Positions 44,708-55,362 of a stretch of DNA of 64,000 nucleotides are shown here, piece after piece. Under the pieces are notes generated by a model. It did not search any database. It saw only the letters and a program-made list of their open reading frames with translations, and was not told the DNA's origin. Each line of letters opens with the position of its first letter. Positions within the stretch are counted from its first letter, which is position 1. The stretch lies in the NCBI GenBank assembly GCA_025506515.1, contig CM046453.1, forward strand, positions 38,441,728 through 38,505,727. Reading direction: 5' to 3'. This DNA comes from Flaveria trinervia. Taxonomy: Eukaryota > Streptophyta > Magnoliopsida > Asterales > Asteraceae. Position numbers and translations under genes: made by a program.

Positions 44708-45337
44708 TGAAAAGTGAAGGTAGAAGAGTTTGAGCTTGGGTGAATTTGGGGAGAAAGGAAACTTTTAGGGTTGTAAAAACTTGTGGTAAGAAGATGATAG
44801 TGAATAGTCGGGATTATTTAAAAGAGGGTGAAATGGCGGTAATGTGTTAGGATAAGGTGATGTGATGTGTTAGTGGATGAAGTGACAAGAGTGGTAAGGT
44901 TAATTCAGTTAAATAATCCGACATCATTAACAAAATCTTTACATTTTATAGTGTGTGGCCCAAGAGATTTCTGTTACACAGTAAAATCTCTCTTCTGAAT
45001 ATAAAACATTTCTAAAGGTAATTTGTCTTCCGAAGGCAATTCCTACTTCTGAAGGTAAACGTTACTTTCGAGAGTAAAGATTGCTTTCTGAGTGGAGAGT
45101 TTTGTAAGCTTCAGAAGTAGATCTGATATGAAATCAATCACTTCTTCCGAGACCAAAAACTCTTCCGAGAAGAAAAATTATCCTTGGAGAAATTTTGCTT
45201 CGGAAGATATGTAAAATGTCTTCCGACGGTCGAAAGAAATTTATACTTAGAAAATTTCAGAGAGATCTTTGGTAACAGGGCTTAGATTATATTGATATAA
45301 GACATTACATATTAAAAAGGTTTTCAAAAGAGTTAGG
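44708..45337 (-). other. S5 post-pol spacer with CTTCCGAAG words
   Basis: Same layout as S3 22253-22900: a conserved non-coding stretch before the ORF, and an array of CTTCCGAAG variants (about 44990-45240), most of them mutated (CTTCTGAAG, CTTCCGAGG, CTTTCGAGAG). Confidence 0.75.
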
Positions 45338-46700
45338 CTAATCAATGTTTATCATCCCAATAGCTGCTATGAGATACTTAAATCTTTGTTCATCAAAAGC
45401 TTTGGTGAACAAATCATCATATTGTTCATTTGAATCAATTTTGATTAGTTTAATCGGATTATTTTCATGAAATCTCTAATGAAATGGTACCTAATATCAA
45501 TATGCTTTGTCTTGGAGTGCTTCACCAGATTTTCAGTAATGGAGATAGCACTATTGTTGTCAATATGGATAGAAGTGCTCATAAAGTTGAATCCATAGTC
45601 TAACATCTGATTTTGAATCCACAGCAGCTGAGCATAGCAGCTAGCAGCAGCAATGTATTCAACTTCAACAGTTGATATAGAGACACAAGATTGTTTCTTG
45701 CATTGTTATGAGATGATCTTTCCACCAAGAATTGACATCCTCCTAATGTTGATTTCTTGTCAATGTTGTAGCCACCATAGTCACTGTCAGAGTATCCATA
45801 GAGATTAAAATCACTATTCCTAGGATACCAGAGACCTAGTTTAGGTGCTCCTTTGAGGTATCTAAGGATTCTCTTGGCAGCAGCTAGGTGAGACACCTTT
45901 GGAGCAGCCTGATATCTTGCACAGATGCAAGTCGCAAACATAATATCAGGTCTACTGGCTGTGAGATACATTAGAGAACCAATAGTCGCCCTATACTGAT
46001 GTTGATCAGTATCCTCCCGCTTAAGGTCAGGACAAAAATTATGGTTTCTTGGTATGGGTGTCTTGGTTGGGTTACAATCTTTCATCTCAAATCTTTCTAA
46101 GATGTCATTAACATACTTACATTGATTGACGAAAAACCCTTCCTTTAGTTGATTCACCTGAATTCCAAGAAAAAAAGTCCATTTTCCTATGGAACTCATC
46201 TCAAACTTCTTCTTCATAATGCTTTCAAAGTCCTTACATTTTTGGTCATTTGAAGAACCAAATACGATGTCATCAACATATACTTGAACAAGCAAAATGT
46301 CCTTACCATACTTCCTTACGAAGAGAGTCTTGTCAATGGTTCCTCTTGTGTAACCATTCTTCAGAAGAAACTGAGACAGAGTCTCATACCATAGCCTAGG
46401 TGCTTGGTGCAGCCCATATAGAGCTTTATCCAATTTTCACACACAGTTAGGATGCCTTGGGTCTTCAAATACTAGAGGCTGGCACACATACACTCCCTAT
46501 CTATATCCCCATATAGAAAGGCACACTTGACATCAAGCTGGTTGACAGTAAAGTTCTTGGATGCAGCATAAGCAAGGAAGATCCTAATTGCCTCAAGTCT
46601 TGCAACAGGTGCAAAGACATCAGTATAATCATTTCCTCCTCTTAGGTGTATCCTTGAACTACCTGTCTTGCCTTGTTCTTGATAATCAAGCATTTGTCAT
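45338..46700 (-). pseudogene. S5 RT and RNase H remnant
   Basis: RT: VNQLDVKCAFLYGDI (first Asp) in 46472-46693, then KALYGLHQAPRLWYETL and VYVDDIVFGSS in the long frame 45600-46433, which continues through ASRPDIMFATC and YSDSDYGGYNIDKKSTLGGCQFL before a frameshift near 45730. RNase H then follows (STAEVEYI-type word, TKHIDIR) to the stop at 45338. The Cys of the DYGGC motif is Tyr here. Two or more frameshifts. Confidence 0.87.
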
Positions 46701-48170
46701 CTCTTTTGTTCCGGAAAAACCATTTAGTGCCTATTAGTACTTGACCAGATGGTAGCGAACATAGGTTCAAACCTTCTGTCTTTTGAATTGAAGCAGCTCC
46801 TCTTGCATCGATTCAACCAAACTACTATCTCATAAGGCATCTTCCACCTTCTTGGGTTCCATCTGGGATAAAAAGCATGAGTACAAGCAGACATTCTCAT
46901 GATGAGTCTGCCCTCTTGTTCTCACACCCTCAGAGACATCCCCAATGATGTTCTCAGCTAGATGAGTGTTGTGAATCCTTAAGCGAGGAATCATTTCCAG
47001 TTGCAAGGATAAGTCCAGATTAGACATATTTTGCTCAGGAACAGGAACACTTTGTCTAGCTGTTGTTTCAAACTCATTCAATGAGGACTGATTGAATGAA
47101 TGAGAAACATCATCGATTGTTGGCTGTGAAGTAGCATTAACAGTTGCCTGTTCCTTCCAAATGCTACTTCCCTCAGCTTGGTGATGTGTTGGATCACCTG
47201 ATAAAGTTTTGAGGATCAGCAGGTGATTCATTGGTTGAAGCTTCACTATTCCAACTGAAACATTCTCACAAGAAGGTTTAGAATAGTTTGGAAACAATTC
47301 TAAATCAAAGATATGATCAGGGCCATTCCCCCTAACACAAGAGTGTGCTCATTAACAACTATATTGGATGACTCCTCAAATTGTTGGTTCTTAATATTGT
47401 ATACTCTATAAGCTTTAGATCTAGAAGAGTATCCAACAAAGATAACATCATCCGACTTTTTAGCAAATTTTTCCAAATTGTCTTTTCTGTTAAGTATGGT
47501 GCACCTGCTGCCAAAGGATCATAGAAAACCAATGAACGGTGGCCTCTTGTTCCATAGCTCATAAGGGGTTTTTCCATGCGGCTTAACTACAAGAACTTTG
47601 TTCAGCACATAGCATGCAGTGCTAACTGCCTCTGCCAAGAATGTTAGAGGTAGTTTGGAATCAGCTAACATAGTTCGAGTAGCCTCAATAAGTGTCCTGT
47701 TCCTCCTCTCAGCAACACCATTTTGTTGAGGAGTTTTGGGAGCACTATATTGTCTGGAATCCCTTTTGACTTATGGAATGAGTCAAGAACGATGTTCTTA
47801 AACTTAGTCCCTTGATCACTTCTAATAATCTTAACCTTGTGATCAATTTGATTTTTTATTTTAAGAATAAAATATTTTAATGTTTATGTAGTTTCATATT
47901 TAGTTCTCAAAAAGAATACCCATGTATATCTTGTAAAATCATCAACTATCACAAGGCAGTATGATTTCCTTCCAATGCTCATTATACTTCTGGGACCAAA
48001 AAGATCCATGTGCAATAAGTGTAATGGAGTAATGATAGAGTTAACACTTTTGGATTTATGAGAGGTCTTGTGTTGCTTCCCTTTCAGGCATGCAACACAG
48101 TTGTCTTTGTAGAAAAATTCCTTTTTAGGCAAACTATGTACCAAGTTATTTTGAGCCAATTTATTCATTA
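46701..48170 (-). pseudogene. S5 integrase remnant
   Basis: Zinc pair CVACLKGKQH, then LLHMDLFGPRSIMSIGRKSYC with the first Asp and VDDFTRYTWVFFLRTK in 47884-48168. The second Asp is readable as RSDQGTKFKN near 47820 in another frame. The Glu word NGVAERRNRTLIEATRTMLA is at about 47640-47740. The C-terminal part (47359-47577) and an acidic/Gln-rich linker (46830-47297, ending in MEPKKVEDAL) lead to RT. All three catalytic acids exist, but not in one frame. Confidence 0.86.
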
Positions 48171-48655
48171 TCTTAAAATTTACATGACAAATACGTTTAT
48201 GTCAAAGTGTTGACTCATCACTATCAGCTTTGGAAAGAAAGCATGATACTTCACCCCTTGGGGAAGCATTGTTCATATCCAGCTTGTACATATCCTCTTT
48301 CCTGGGAGATTTAAGAAGCATCAATTTTAGAGGAATTGTCATCCCTGATTTTAGGATAATGCACTCATGTTCTATGAAAAGCATTTGATGCTTTGGATCA
48401 CAAAACTGAGAAACACTTAACAGATTGTGTCTTGACAAAGTTAATTTTGTCAACCTTTAACTTACCATTGGATATACTCCCTCTGCCAAAAATATATCCT
48501 CCAGCCTCACCTCCAATTGGACAGGTCCTCTATCATAGTATTGAAACTATTGAAGGAGAGATAGGTTCCCTGTCATGTGCCTGGAGCATCCACTATCCAC
48601 AATCCAGACATTGTTGTTCTTGTCATATGGATGTCCTGCACATAAGATGAGATTA
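48171..48655 (-). pseudogene. S5 protease and pre-integrase region remnant
   Basis: The minus strand in 48202-48453 reads TKLTLSRHNLLSVSQFCDPKH and EDMYKLDMNNAS, the family's stretch between protease and integrase. The WIVDSGCSRHMTGNLS-type protease motif is recognisable at about 48575-48610. Frames change between them, so no active protease results. Confidence 0.72.
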
Positions 48656-49887
48656 TTAGTTTTCATTGGAGACCCAAGCCTTGTTGGTCTTGGGTTCTTC
48701 CAAAGATAGTGACATAAATGAACCAAAAGTTAAGCATGGGGGTTCAGTGGATGTCTTTGAAGAAGAGGTTTGGACTGCAGCATCTTTCTTGATCTTCAAA
48801 TCCATCCTTTGTTGATCATGGAAGATATGCTTGTAGAAGCTGTTGCAGCGTGGCATTCTTCCGAAACTTCTTTCTTCTCGGAAGAATCCTTCACCACCTT
48901 TTCTTCCGAATCAGTCTTCTTCTGGGATGGTTTGAGGGGAACTTTCTTGTTCTTCAGAATTTTAGCAACTTTTGCTTCCGAAGCCATTTTCCCTTTGGAA
49001 GAAGGATTTTCTTCCGAAGACAACTTGACTTCAGAGACTAGCTTTCCCCTTTTCATCACTTGGACCATCTGATAAGGTCCAAATGAGAAACCTTCCCTTA
49101 CTCCTTCCTTTCTAACATTATTTGCATAATGTGTGCTAGCAGGATTGTATTAACAATCTTTAGCCATATGGTTTTGCAGACCACACATTATGCATGTAAT
49201 GTTAGTCTTTTGGGAGCTTGTGGGTTGTTGTTTCTTGCTCTTTTTCTCTTTTTCAGCAACATTTCTCTTCAACTTCTGATCCTTTGGTAGGACAAGAGTG
49301 CTGGTACTACACTCCTTTCCTGAATCAGAAGTACCTATCACCTAGAATCCAGCTGAGATAAAAACACCCTTTTGTTTTGGTTCAATCATCAGTTTAGACT
49401 CAGCCACTTTCTTAGCAGTGCTTCTGGCAGCTTTAGCTTTGTTTCTTCTAGCTTTGGTGGTTAGGGTTTGATCTTCACTGGGAGAGGTGGGTTGATTAAC
49501 CTGTTCCTTCCTTGTGGTGGCCACAATTGTTGCATCATTCTTCAACGCAGGTGAAGAAGGGTTAGAAGATGGGACCTCTTGCTCTTTAGTATCACATCTA
49601 GGTTGTCTTATGGACTCATAAGAATATGGTGGAGCAATTTCATTGGTCCCTAACCCTCCTTTATTCTGATAACAGATTTTGGAGTGGGAGGATGATGCAA
49701 TAATATCTTGGAATTTTTGCTCAGAAATAGCATACTTCCTGGCTTGAGCCTCAGATAATTTGGATATTAAATCCTTTATTTGAGTCTTGTAGTTGGTGTG
49801 TTCATGTTTTAAAAGGGAAACAGTTTTCTCTAACTCTTCAATTTTCTTTTGGTAGTCAGATTTAGCCCTTTTAAAATCATATTTCAA
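48656..49887 (-). pseudogene. S5 gag tail: coiled coil, second knuckle, SE-rich stretch
   Basis: 49342-49887 starts with a coiled coil (KRAKSDYQKKIEELEKTVSL), then Lys/Ala-rich sequence. 49150-49341 encodes the second knuckle CIMCGLQNHMAKDC. 48796-49068 is dominated by SEEK/SEAK repeats (ASEAKVAKILKNKK, DSEEKVVKDSSEKKEVSEE). At DNA level these are in-frame copies of the LTR word CTTCCGAAG (minus strand CTTCGGAAG, translated S-E or S-S-E-E). Three frames, so broken. Confidence 0.78.
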
Positions 49888-50027
49888 AACATTTAAAGAC
49901 TCAATATCAGATTTAATGTCCCTATTGTAGTCTTGATATAATTTAACCTAAGCTATACAGGCAGGAGTACAAAGATGTTCATATACCTGGTTATCATCTG
50001 TTCCAGACATGAGAGCTTGAGTAGGAG

Positions 50028-51266
50028 TCACATACTGTACCATAAAGCTCCAATCGACTTCTTGAGCCATTGCAGCTGTTTCAGTTGACTTTCTAGTGGG
50101 CTTTTATGTAGAGGGATGTGTGGAGGCCTGTGAGGTTCCCGGGTTTGATTCGGGAGCCTTGCATTCCCTTGCAAAGTGACCAAGTTGGTTACAGTTGTAA
50201 CATTTAGCCTTGTCTTGTCAAACCCAAACTTGCTGGTAGTTGGGTTTTGAGGGAATTGCCTTCCAGTTCTCTTAAAGAACTTCTTCGCTCTGTAGGTTAA
50301 AAGAGCCATCTGTTGGACGATGTCCACATACTCTACATCGTCTGGACTGAGCCACTCTAGATCATCAAAACAGTATTGAAAATCACCAGACTGTCCACTT
50401 CCTGAGACAAAGGCACAGTTGTCCTGAAAGGAACTATGCTGAGCCTGTTGAGACCTTGGAGTCTCAGGGAAAGTGATGTACGGTCCAGAAGAGCAGGATG
50501 GCTGCTGGTTGTATGTCAGGTATTGCTGAGGTTGTGGGGGTATTGAGCCTTTAGCAACCATTTGAGTGTTGCTAGCAGGAAGGCTCAGAGGTATGTTTGT
50601 TTGGTGGCCCTTCTTACTCTCCATCTCTAACCGGTATCCATCAAGGATGCCATAGAGCTCAGTCGTAGTAAGAGTGTTCAAGTTCTTTGTCCTCTTGATA
50701 GAGACACAGTAGAATGTCCACTCATTTGGAAGAGCACAAATGAACTTTCTTGTGAGATCTCTAAGTTCAAGAGTGATCTTCACAGACTGAAGAGAAGAAA
50801 TAAGATCCATATACCTGAAATACTGCTGGCTGAGGGTCTCTCCAGCAATATAAGTGAAGTTCTCGAACTGCTGGTTCAATGAGTCCTTCTTCGAGTCATT
50901 AGAGCCTGAATACATCTGAGCAAGTGCATCAAACAATTCTTTAGCAGACTTACAATGCTCAAACCCCACCATGATGGAGTTGGGTATTGCAGTCGTTAGA
51001 ATGGTCATTACATTGCTATCAACATCCATCTTCTTCTGGTCTTCGTCAGAATAATCTTCAATAGCTTTTTCTATCATGGCACCGTTTCCACCAGGTGCTA
51101 CCACCTTGGGTTTATACGGGCCATTGACAATGGAGTTCCACATTTTGCTGTCTTGGTATCTGGTGAAGCCTTCCATTCTTCTCCTCCAAGACCTAAAGTT
51201 TTCAGGAGTAATGATAGGAGCTTTGGTCATGGTTCCCATCTCTACTTTGGATTTGTTAAGGGCCAT
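50028..51266 (-). pseudogene. gag: S5 gag, N-terminal part
   Basis: Starts at ATG 51266 (MALNKSKVEMGTMTKAPIIT) and is open for about 412 codons. The UBN2-type core runs to about residue 230 (WRRRMEGFTRYQDSKMW, KELFDALAQMYSGSNDSKKD, SQQYFRYMDLISSLQ). The phrase SPDDVEYVDIVQQMALLTYRAKKFFKRTGRQFPQN precedes the zinc knuckle CYNCNQLGHFAREC (50161-50202), which is intact but lies after a one-base loss (TTTGACAAGACAAGG), so the open frame runs past it in the wrong frame. Confidence 0.88.
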
Positions 51267-51339
51267 TTTGTGAGAGTTGTAAGGAGGAGAAAAAACAGGT
51301 TGATTTGGAGGTTAGATCTCACAATCAAGAGCCTAAAAA

Positions 51340-51351
51340 GCTCTGATACCA
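51340..51351 (-). other. S5 primer binding site
   Basis: Perfect TGGTATCAGAGC on the minus strand, two bases from the LTR end (GATCCTGCA at 51354). Confidence 0.9.
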
Positions 51352-51353
51352 AT

Positions 51354-51697
51354 TGCAGGATCGGTTTATGTCACTAAACACTTGGTTTTCTCTTAAACTC
51401 ACTTAAACAACACTCGGACGAAAGCAAAGTCTCTAAGAGTTGATAGCAATATAATAAGTAATAATCAAACACAAGAAGTAATTTTCAAGGTACTTGCATA
51501 TATTGCTTCTCAAATCAAATATTACAAGACTCTTACAAGCATGTTGTTATGAGTTACAATGAGAAACTATATATAATACTACCTATAGCCGATATACTTT
51601 GATACAAGCTGGAATCCTCTAACTAAAGCAAATACTACAAAGCTATAGTTTAAGGTATCTCAGATAAGACTTTATCTGAGATATGGTAGTCAGGACA
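51354..51697 (-). repeat. S5 5' LTR, last 344 bases
   Basis: Matches the 3' part of the S3 LTR (about 11590-11943), including the TATA region (TATATATAG on the minus strand near 51567). It is cut at GGACA, where the S6 LTR starts. The missing ~500 bases should lie beyond the far end of S6, outside this window. Confidence 0.88.
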
Positions 51698-52122
51698 TGT
51701 TGGACCAAAAGAACCAATGAGCCTGATCAGAAAAACCTCCAAGTCCCATAGACATTACAACTACTGAAGAAGATCACAACAGCTGAAGACATCAGCTGAT
51801 TACAAGGTCTGAAGACAAAGTCTGAAGACAAGATCTGAAGATTTCTACTGAAGACAAAGACTAAAGACCAGAGTGATAAGTAGTTGTCACAACAGCTAAA
51901 GTTATTAACTTTAGTAGTTGTGATGGTTTTCCTTTTTAGTACTTGTAATTTACCTTTCAGTAGTTTATAGTTTCAGTAGTTTTAGTCAGTAGTTTTATGT
52001 TCTTGTACTTGGCATTCTCTGAGATGTGATCAGTTGTTGAGAACATTCTCAGTAGTTTGCATAGTTTCAGTTGTTTGTATAATTTTGTTAGATGTCACTA
52101 TCAAGTGTCATTAGCAGACGTC

Positions 52123-52144
52123 ACATTCCTTATATAAGGAATGT
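52123..52144 (+). promoter_or_regulatory. S6 TATA box inside a 22-bp perfect palindrome
   Basis: The central 12 bases are CCTTATATAAGG, and the symmetry continues five bases on either side without mismatch (ACATT on the left, AATGT on the right). TATATAAG is the likely core promoter. Being symmetric, it presents the same TATA to both strands. Confidence 0.7.
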
Positions 52145-52429
52145 TGACCTAATTGTAACGGGTGACTTTCAGCCACCACGAAAGCTGTTGATACAAGTAT
52201 GTCCCTAGATCATGATATGAATGTAATAGATCTTGTTTGTCTGATTCTGAGGTAATGCTTGGAATGATTAATGAAATGATATTGTTTTTTTAATATTTAT
52301 AATGTTTAATATTTCATTAAATGAGTCGACATTGAATTGGTTAATTATGTTTGTGGTTGTTTGAAATGTTACACATAATGTTATATTAATTAATTAATAC
52401 ATTCAAACTTAACAGAATGAAGTTCTCAT

Positions 52430-52640
52430 GCGAGTGGCCCATGCGAATGGAACATACGCATGAATAACTTCATACGAATGACACAGTCGCACGACTGAAC
52501 CAGGAGACTGGATCAGTCGTATGATTGTAACATAAGATTGACTCAGTCGCACGACTGAACACTCAGTCGTGCGGATGAATCAACCGCATGGTTCAATCGC
52601 ACGACTGAACCATAAAAATGGTTCAGTCGCACGAATGAAC
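52430..52640 (+). repeat. CAGTCGCACGACTG word array in the S6 LTR
   Basis: Around ten variants of GTCGCACGACTGAAC, GTCGTATGATTG and CATACGAATGA in about 200 bases. The core CAGTCG...CGACTG is an inverted repeat. A second array of the same word lies in the leader at 53150-53390. Confidence 0.8.
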
Positions 52641-52925
52641 AATACTAACCTATAAATACAACCCAATTCGTGAAAAAGAGTGAGCTTTGATTAATTATGA
52701 TTCCAGACGTACCCTAGCCGTCCAAAAGCCTCACAATTCGTTCTCGAAGTTAATAGAACACATTAGATCGATTCCCAATCGACTTCTAACGTTAGATTCA
52801 ATTCTTGATTGATTCTTCGTGTGTTCTCACTAATTGGATCGCCAATCAAATAGGATTCCGCACTATTTGATCTGGTTTACACGCTAATCACTAGGTATTT
52901 CGTTCAAATACCAGGTCCTAACAAG

Positions 52926-52937
52926 TGGTATCAGAGC
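52926..52937 (+). other. S6 primer binding site
   Basis: Perfect TGGTATCAGAGC, two bases after the LTR end. The leader that follows (52938-53416) carries the second CAGTCGCACGACTG array and no gene. Confidence 0.92.
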
Positions 52938-53149
52938 TTTGGCTCTTGATTACGTGTGATTCAATCAAGATTGATAAAAAGTTTGTGTTTCTGCACTAAA
53001 AACACAATTTTTTGTGTCAAAAGTGATCTTGGACGTTCCCTACTCATCAAAGTTTGGTTTCTACGGACTTAGGCGATTAGACCTTGCGAAATTTTGAATT
53101 TTTACGGCTAAAACACGTTTAACCTAGAAATTTTCGCAAAACAGCAGCC

Positions 53150-53390
53150 TCAGTCGCACGAGTGTGCCATTCGCATGACTGGACTTCATTCGCATAGTCC
53201 AGACGCACGATTGGACCTAGTCGTATCTCCTTTCGTACGACTGAACCATTTGTTCGCATTGCTCATACGCATCAGACTCATTCACACGACTGAGCTAATT
53301 GCTTAGTTCAGCCGCACGATTGAACCAGTCGCAGAGTTCATACGCACGACTAGACCATTCCCATCCTTCAGTCGCACCAGTGACAGTTTG
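53150..53390 (+). repeat. CAGTCGCACGACTG word array in the S6 leader
   Basis: At least ten variants such as CAGTCGCACGAGTG, TTCGTACGACTGAACC, TTCAGCCGCACGATTGAACC and TACGCACGACTAGACC, spaced about 15-25 bases, ending just before the gag ATG at 53417. The same word as in the LTR at 52430-52640, although the two blocks are separated by more than 500 bases and the primer site. Confidence 0.8.
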
Positions 53391-53416
53391 TTTTATTAGA
53401 CTTAAAGTTATTCGCC

Positions 53417-55362
53417 ATGGAAGATCAAATGTCAGCCTTTACTGTTGGAAAGGACTCTAGAATACAGAACCTGTTGTTGCTTGAGAGTGAGGTGGGTAAT
53501 CATAATAAACCACCAAGCTCTTGACGTTAGATGAGTTTCCCCACTGGAAACAACGTTTTGAGATCTACCTCAATGGAGTGGATCCGAATCTGTGGGAAGC
53601 CATCGAGATTGGATATAGTACACCGGTGGGAGCTGATGGAGTTAAGCTAACATTAGGAGGGATGACGGATGTGCAAAAAGTTAAATACAATGCAGAAAGT
53701 TATATACAATGCAGAGAAAAGAGTTTATGCATTGATTACACAGTCTATTCCAAAATACATATTCCACCAGTACTCAGAGAATAAGCAGTCCAAGAAACTT
53801 TCGGATGAGCTAGAAAAGAGGTATGACGGGAATGCTTCATTGAAGGCAATCAAAGCTAAGGAGTTAAAGAAGGAATTCGATAACTTCTCATCGATGGGAA
53901 ACGAGAGTTTAGACGACGTTATAGATAGATTTTACCATCTGATGAGTGAACTGCATACACATGGGGTGGCAACTACCATAGAAGAGAAAGTTACTAACTT
54001 TGCAGACGGATTGCCTGAAAAGTGGGCCTCATTCGTGTCTAACCTTAGACAGAATGGAATGCTGGCAAAACTGGATATTAATGACTTCATTCTTAAGTTG
54101 CGAGAAGAGTCACTTAGGATGAAGTACAGAGCTCAGAAGTCTTCGTACAATCAAAATCCAGCTTTGTACAACGCCACGCCTCAAGCTAAGACATCTGGAG
54201 CACCTCTCCAGACTGCATTTGTGTCTAGCTCATCGGGTCCTTCACATGCGTCTCCTTTAGGATTAGACTCGTCGGGACTCTCTTGTACCCACTATATTGG
54301 ATCCGAAACAAGTGCTACTAAACTGAAGACCGAGAATCTCGGAAATGTGACTGTGGAAGTAGCTCGAGAACACATGGATCTTTTGGCTGCAATGGTCCAT
54401 TCTTATGATGAACTTGTTGCTGGGAAGATTGGAAACTGCCATCTGGCAGATGAGGACTACGAGCAGGTGGACGAAATGGAGCTTGAGAGGATGGACATAA
54501 TGTGGGCCTTAGATAGTGTTGTCCGGAGGGCAAAGAAGTTTGTAAAACAAACCGGATAGAACTTGGTAGCTACTAAGGATACCACATTTGGCTTTGACAA
54601 GAGCAAGTGACCTGCTTCAACTGTGGAGAGAAGGGGCACTTCAAAAGAGAATGTGTCAAGCCTAAGAAGACGGGTAACGGGAACCCGTTCTCGTCCTTCA
54701 CTCATCAAGACAAGCAAGCTACCAGTTCTACTTCATCAAGCAAGGATCCAAAAGCCTTGACTGCTCATGATGATGAAGGACAGGATTGGAGCTTTAGGTT
54801 TGTCTCACCAGGGGAATCAAACATTGCAAGTGTAGAAGATATTGACAGTGATTCCGCTAGTGAAGGAGATCTAGCAGTTGAGATAGCGATGTCACATAGT
54901 GAAGAAGCAACCACAACCGAGGTCAGTTACAAGCTTAAAGAGGAGACTACCACGTCAGAGACAGAAAAGACAGAATCACCAGAACCAGAGACATCTGATG
55001 CTGCGTTGATGGCTAACTCTTCTGAATCAACTCAGGTAAGTACTACTGACAAAATGTTTGATAATCATGCTTGTTCTGATTGTGATACTTTTAGGAATAG
55101 CATAGACGAAAAATTTGCTAGGTTATTAGATCATAATGATAAATTAGTAAAAGATTTGCAACTGTGCACTGAGGCTAATAGGGTATTAAAACAAAATGAG
55201 CATAGTTATAAAGAAAAGAGAGACCTTTTGACTAAACAACTTAGGGAAACCGAAGTAGTTGCCTTTAACCAAGCTAATGACATTAGGTATTATCTAAACT
55301 CCCTAGAAGACACTAAGAAGCAAAAGGAAGTTCTAGAAGTAGAAGTAAATTCATTAAAATAG
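53417..55362 (+). pseudogene. S6 gag, broken
   Basis: Starts MEDQMSAFTVGKDSRIQNLL at 53417, loses frame at about 53520, then continues in 53521-53784 (LTLDEFPHWKQRFEIYLNGV) and 53669-54559. The switch between the last two coincides with a 19-base direct duplication (TACAATGCAG... at 53686-53722). The UBN2-type core reads KELKKEFDNFSSMGNESLDDVIDRF and ADGLPEKWASFV. A stop (TAG) is at 54557 and a further frameshift before the knuckle CFNCGEKGHFKREC (54610-54651). The following 54607-55362 is acidic and Ser/Thr-rich, then has a coiled coil (about 55090-55360). Confidence 0.86.

Larger units (their letters stand above)
44523..51697 (-). mobile_element. S5: SIRE-like Ty1/copia element
   Basis: Minus-strand order: truncated LTR (51354-51697), primer site, gag, gag tail with second knuckle, protease area, integrase, RT, RNase H, spacer, start of the post-pol ORF. 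The sister copy of S3 (gag starts MALNKSKVEMG versus MALNKSEVEMG). Its left end is cut by M3 within the post-pol ORF; its LTR is cut by S6. It gives the uninterrupted gag for comparison with S3. Confidence 0.9.
51698..52923 (+). repeat. S6 5' LTR
   Basis: 1226 bp, TGTTGGACCAAAAGAACC to GGTCCTAACA. The start is shared with S1; the rest is mostly different. CTGAAGACA and TTCAGTAGTTTT words fill 51750-52090 upstream of TATA. TATA sits within a 22-bp palindrome (52123-52144). A second array of CAGTCGCACGACTGAACC words lies downstream of TATA (52430-52640). The LTR end adjoins the primer site. Confidence 0.85.
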
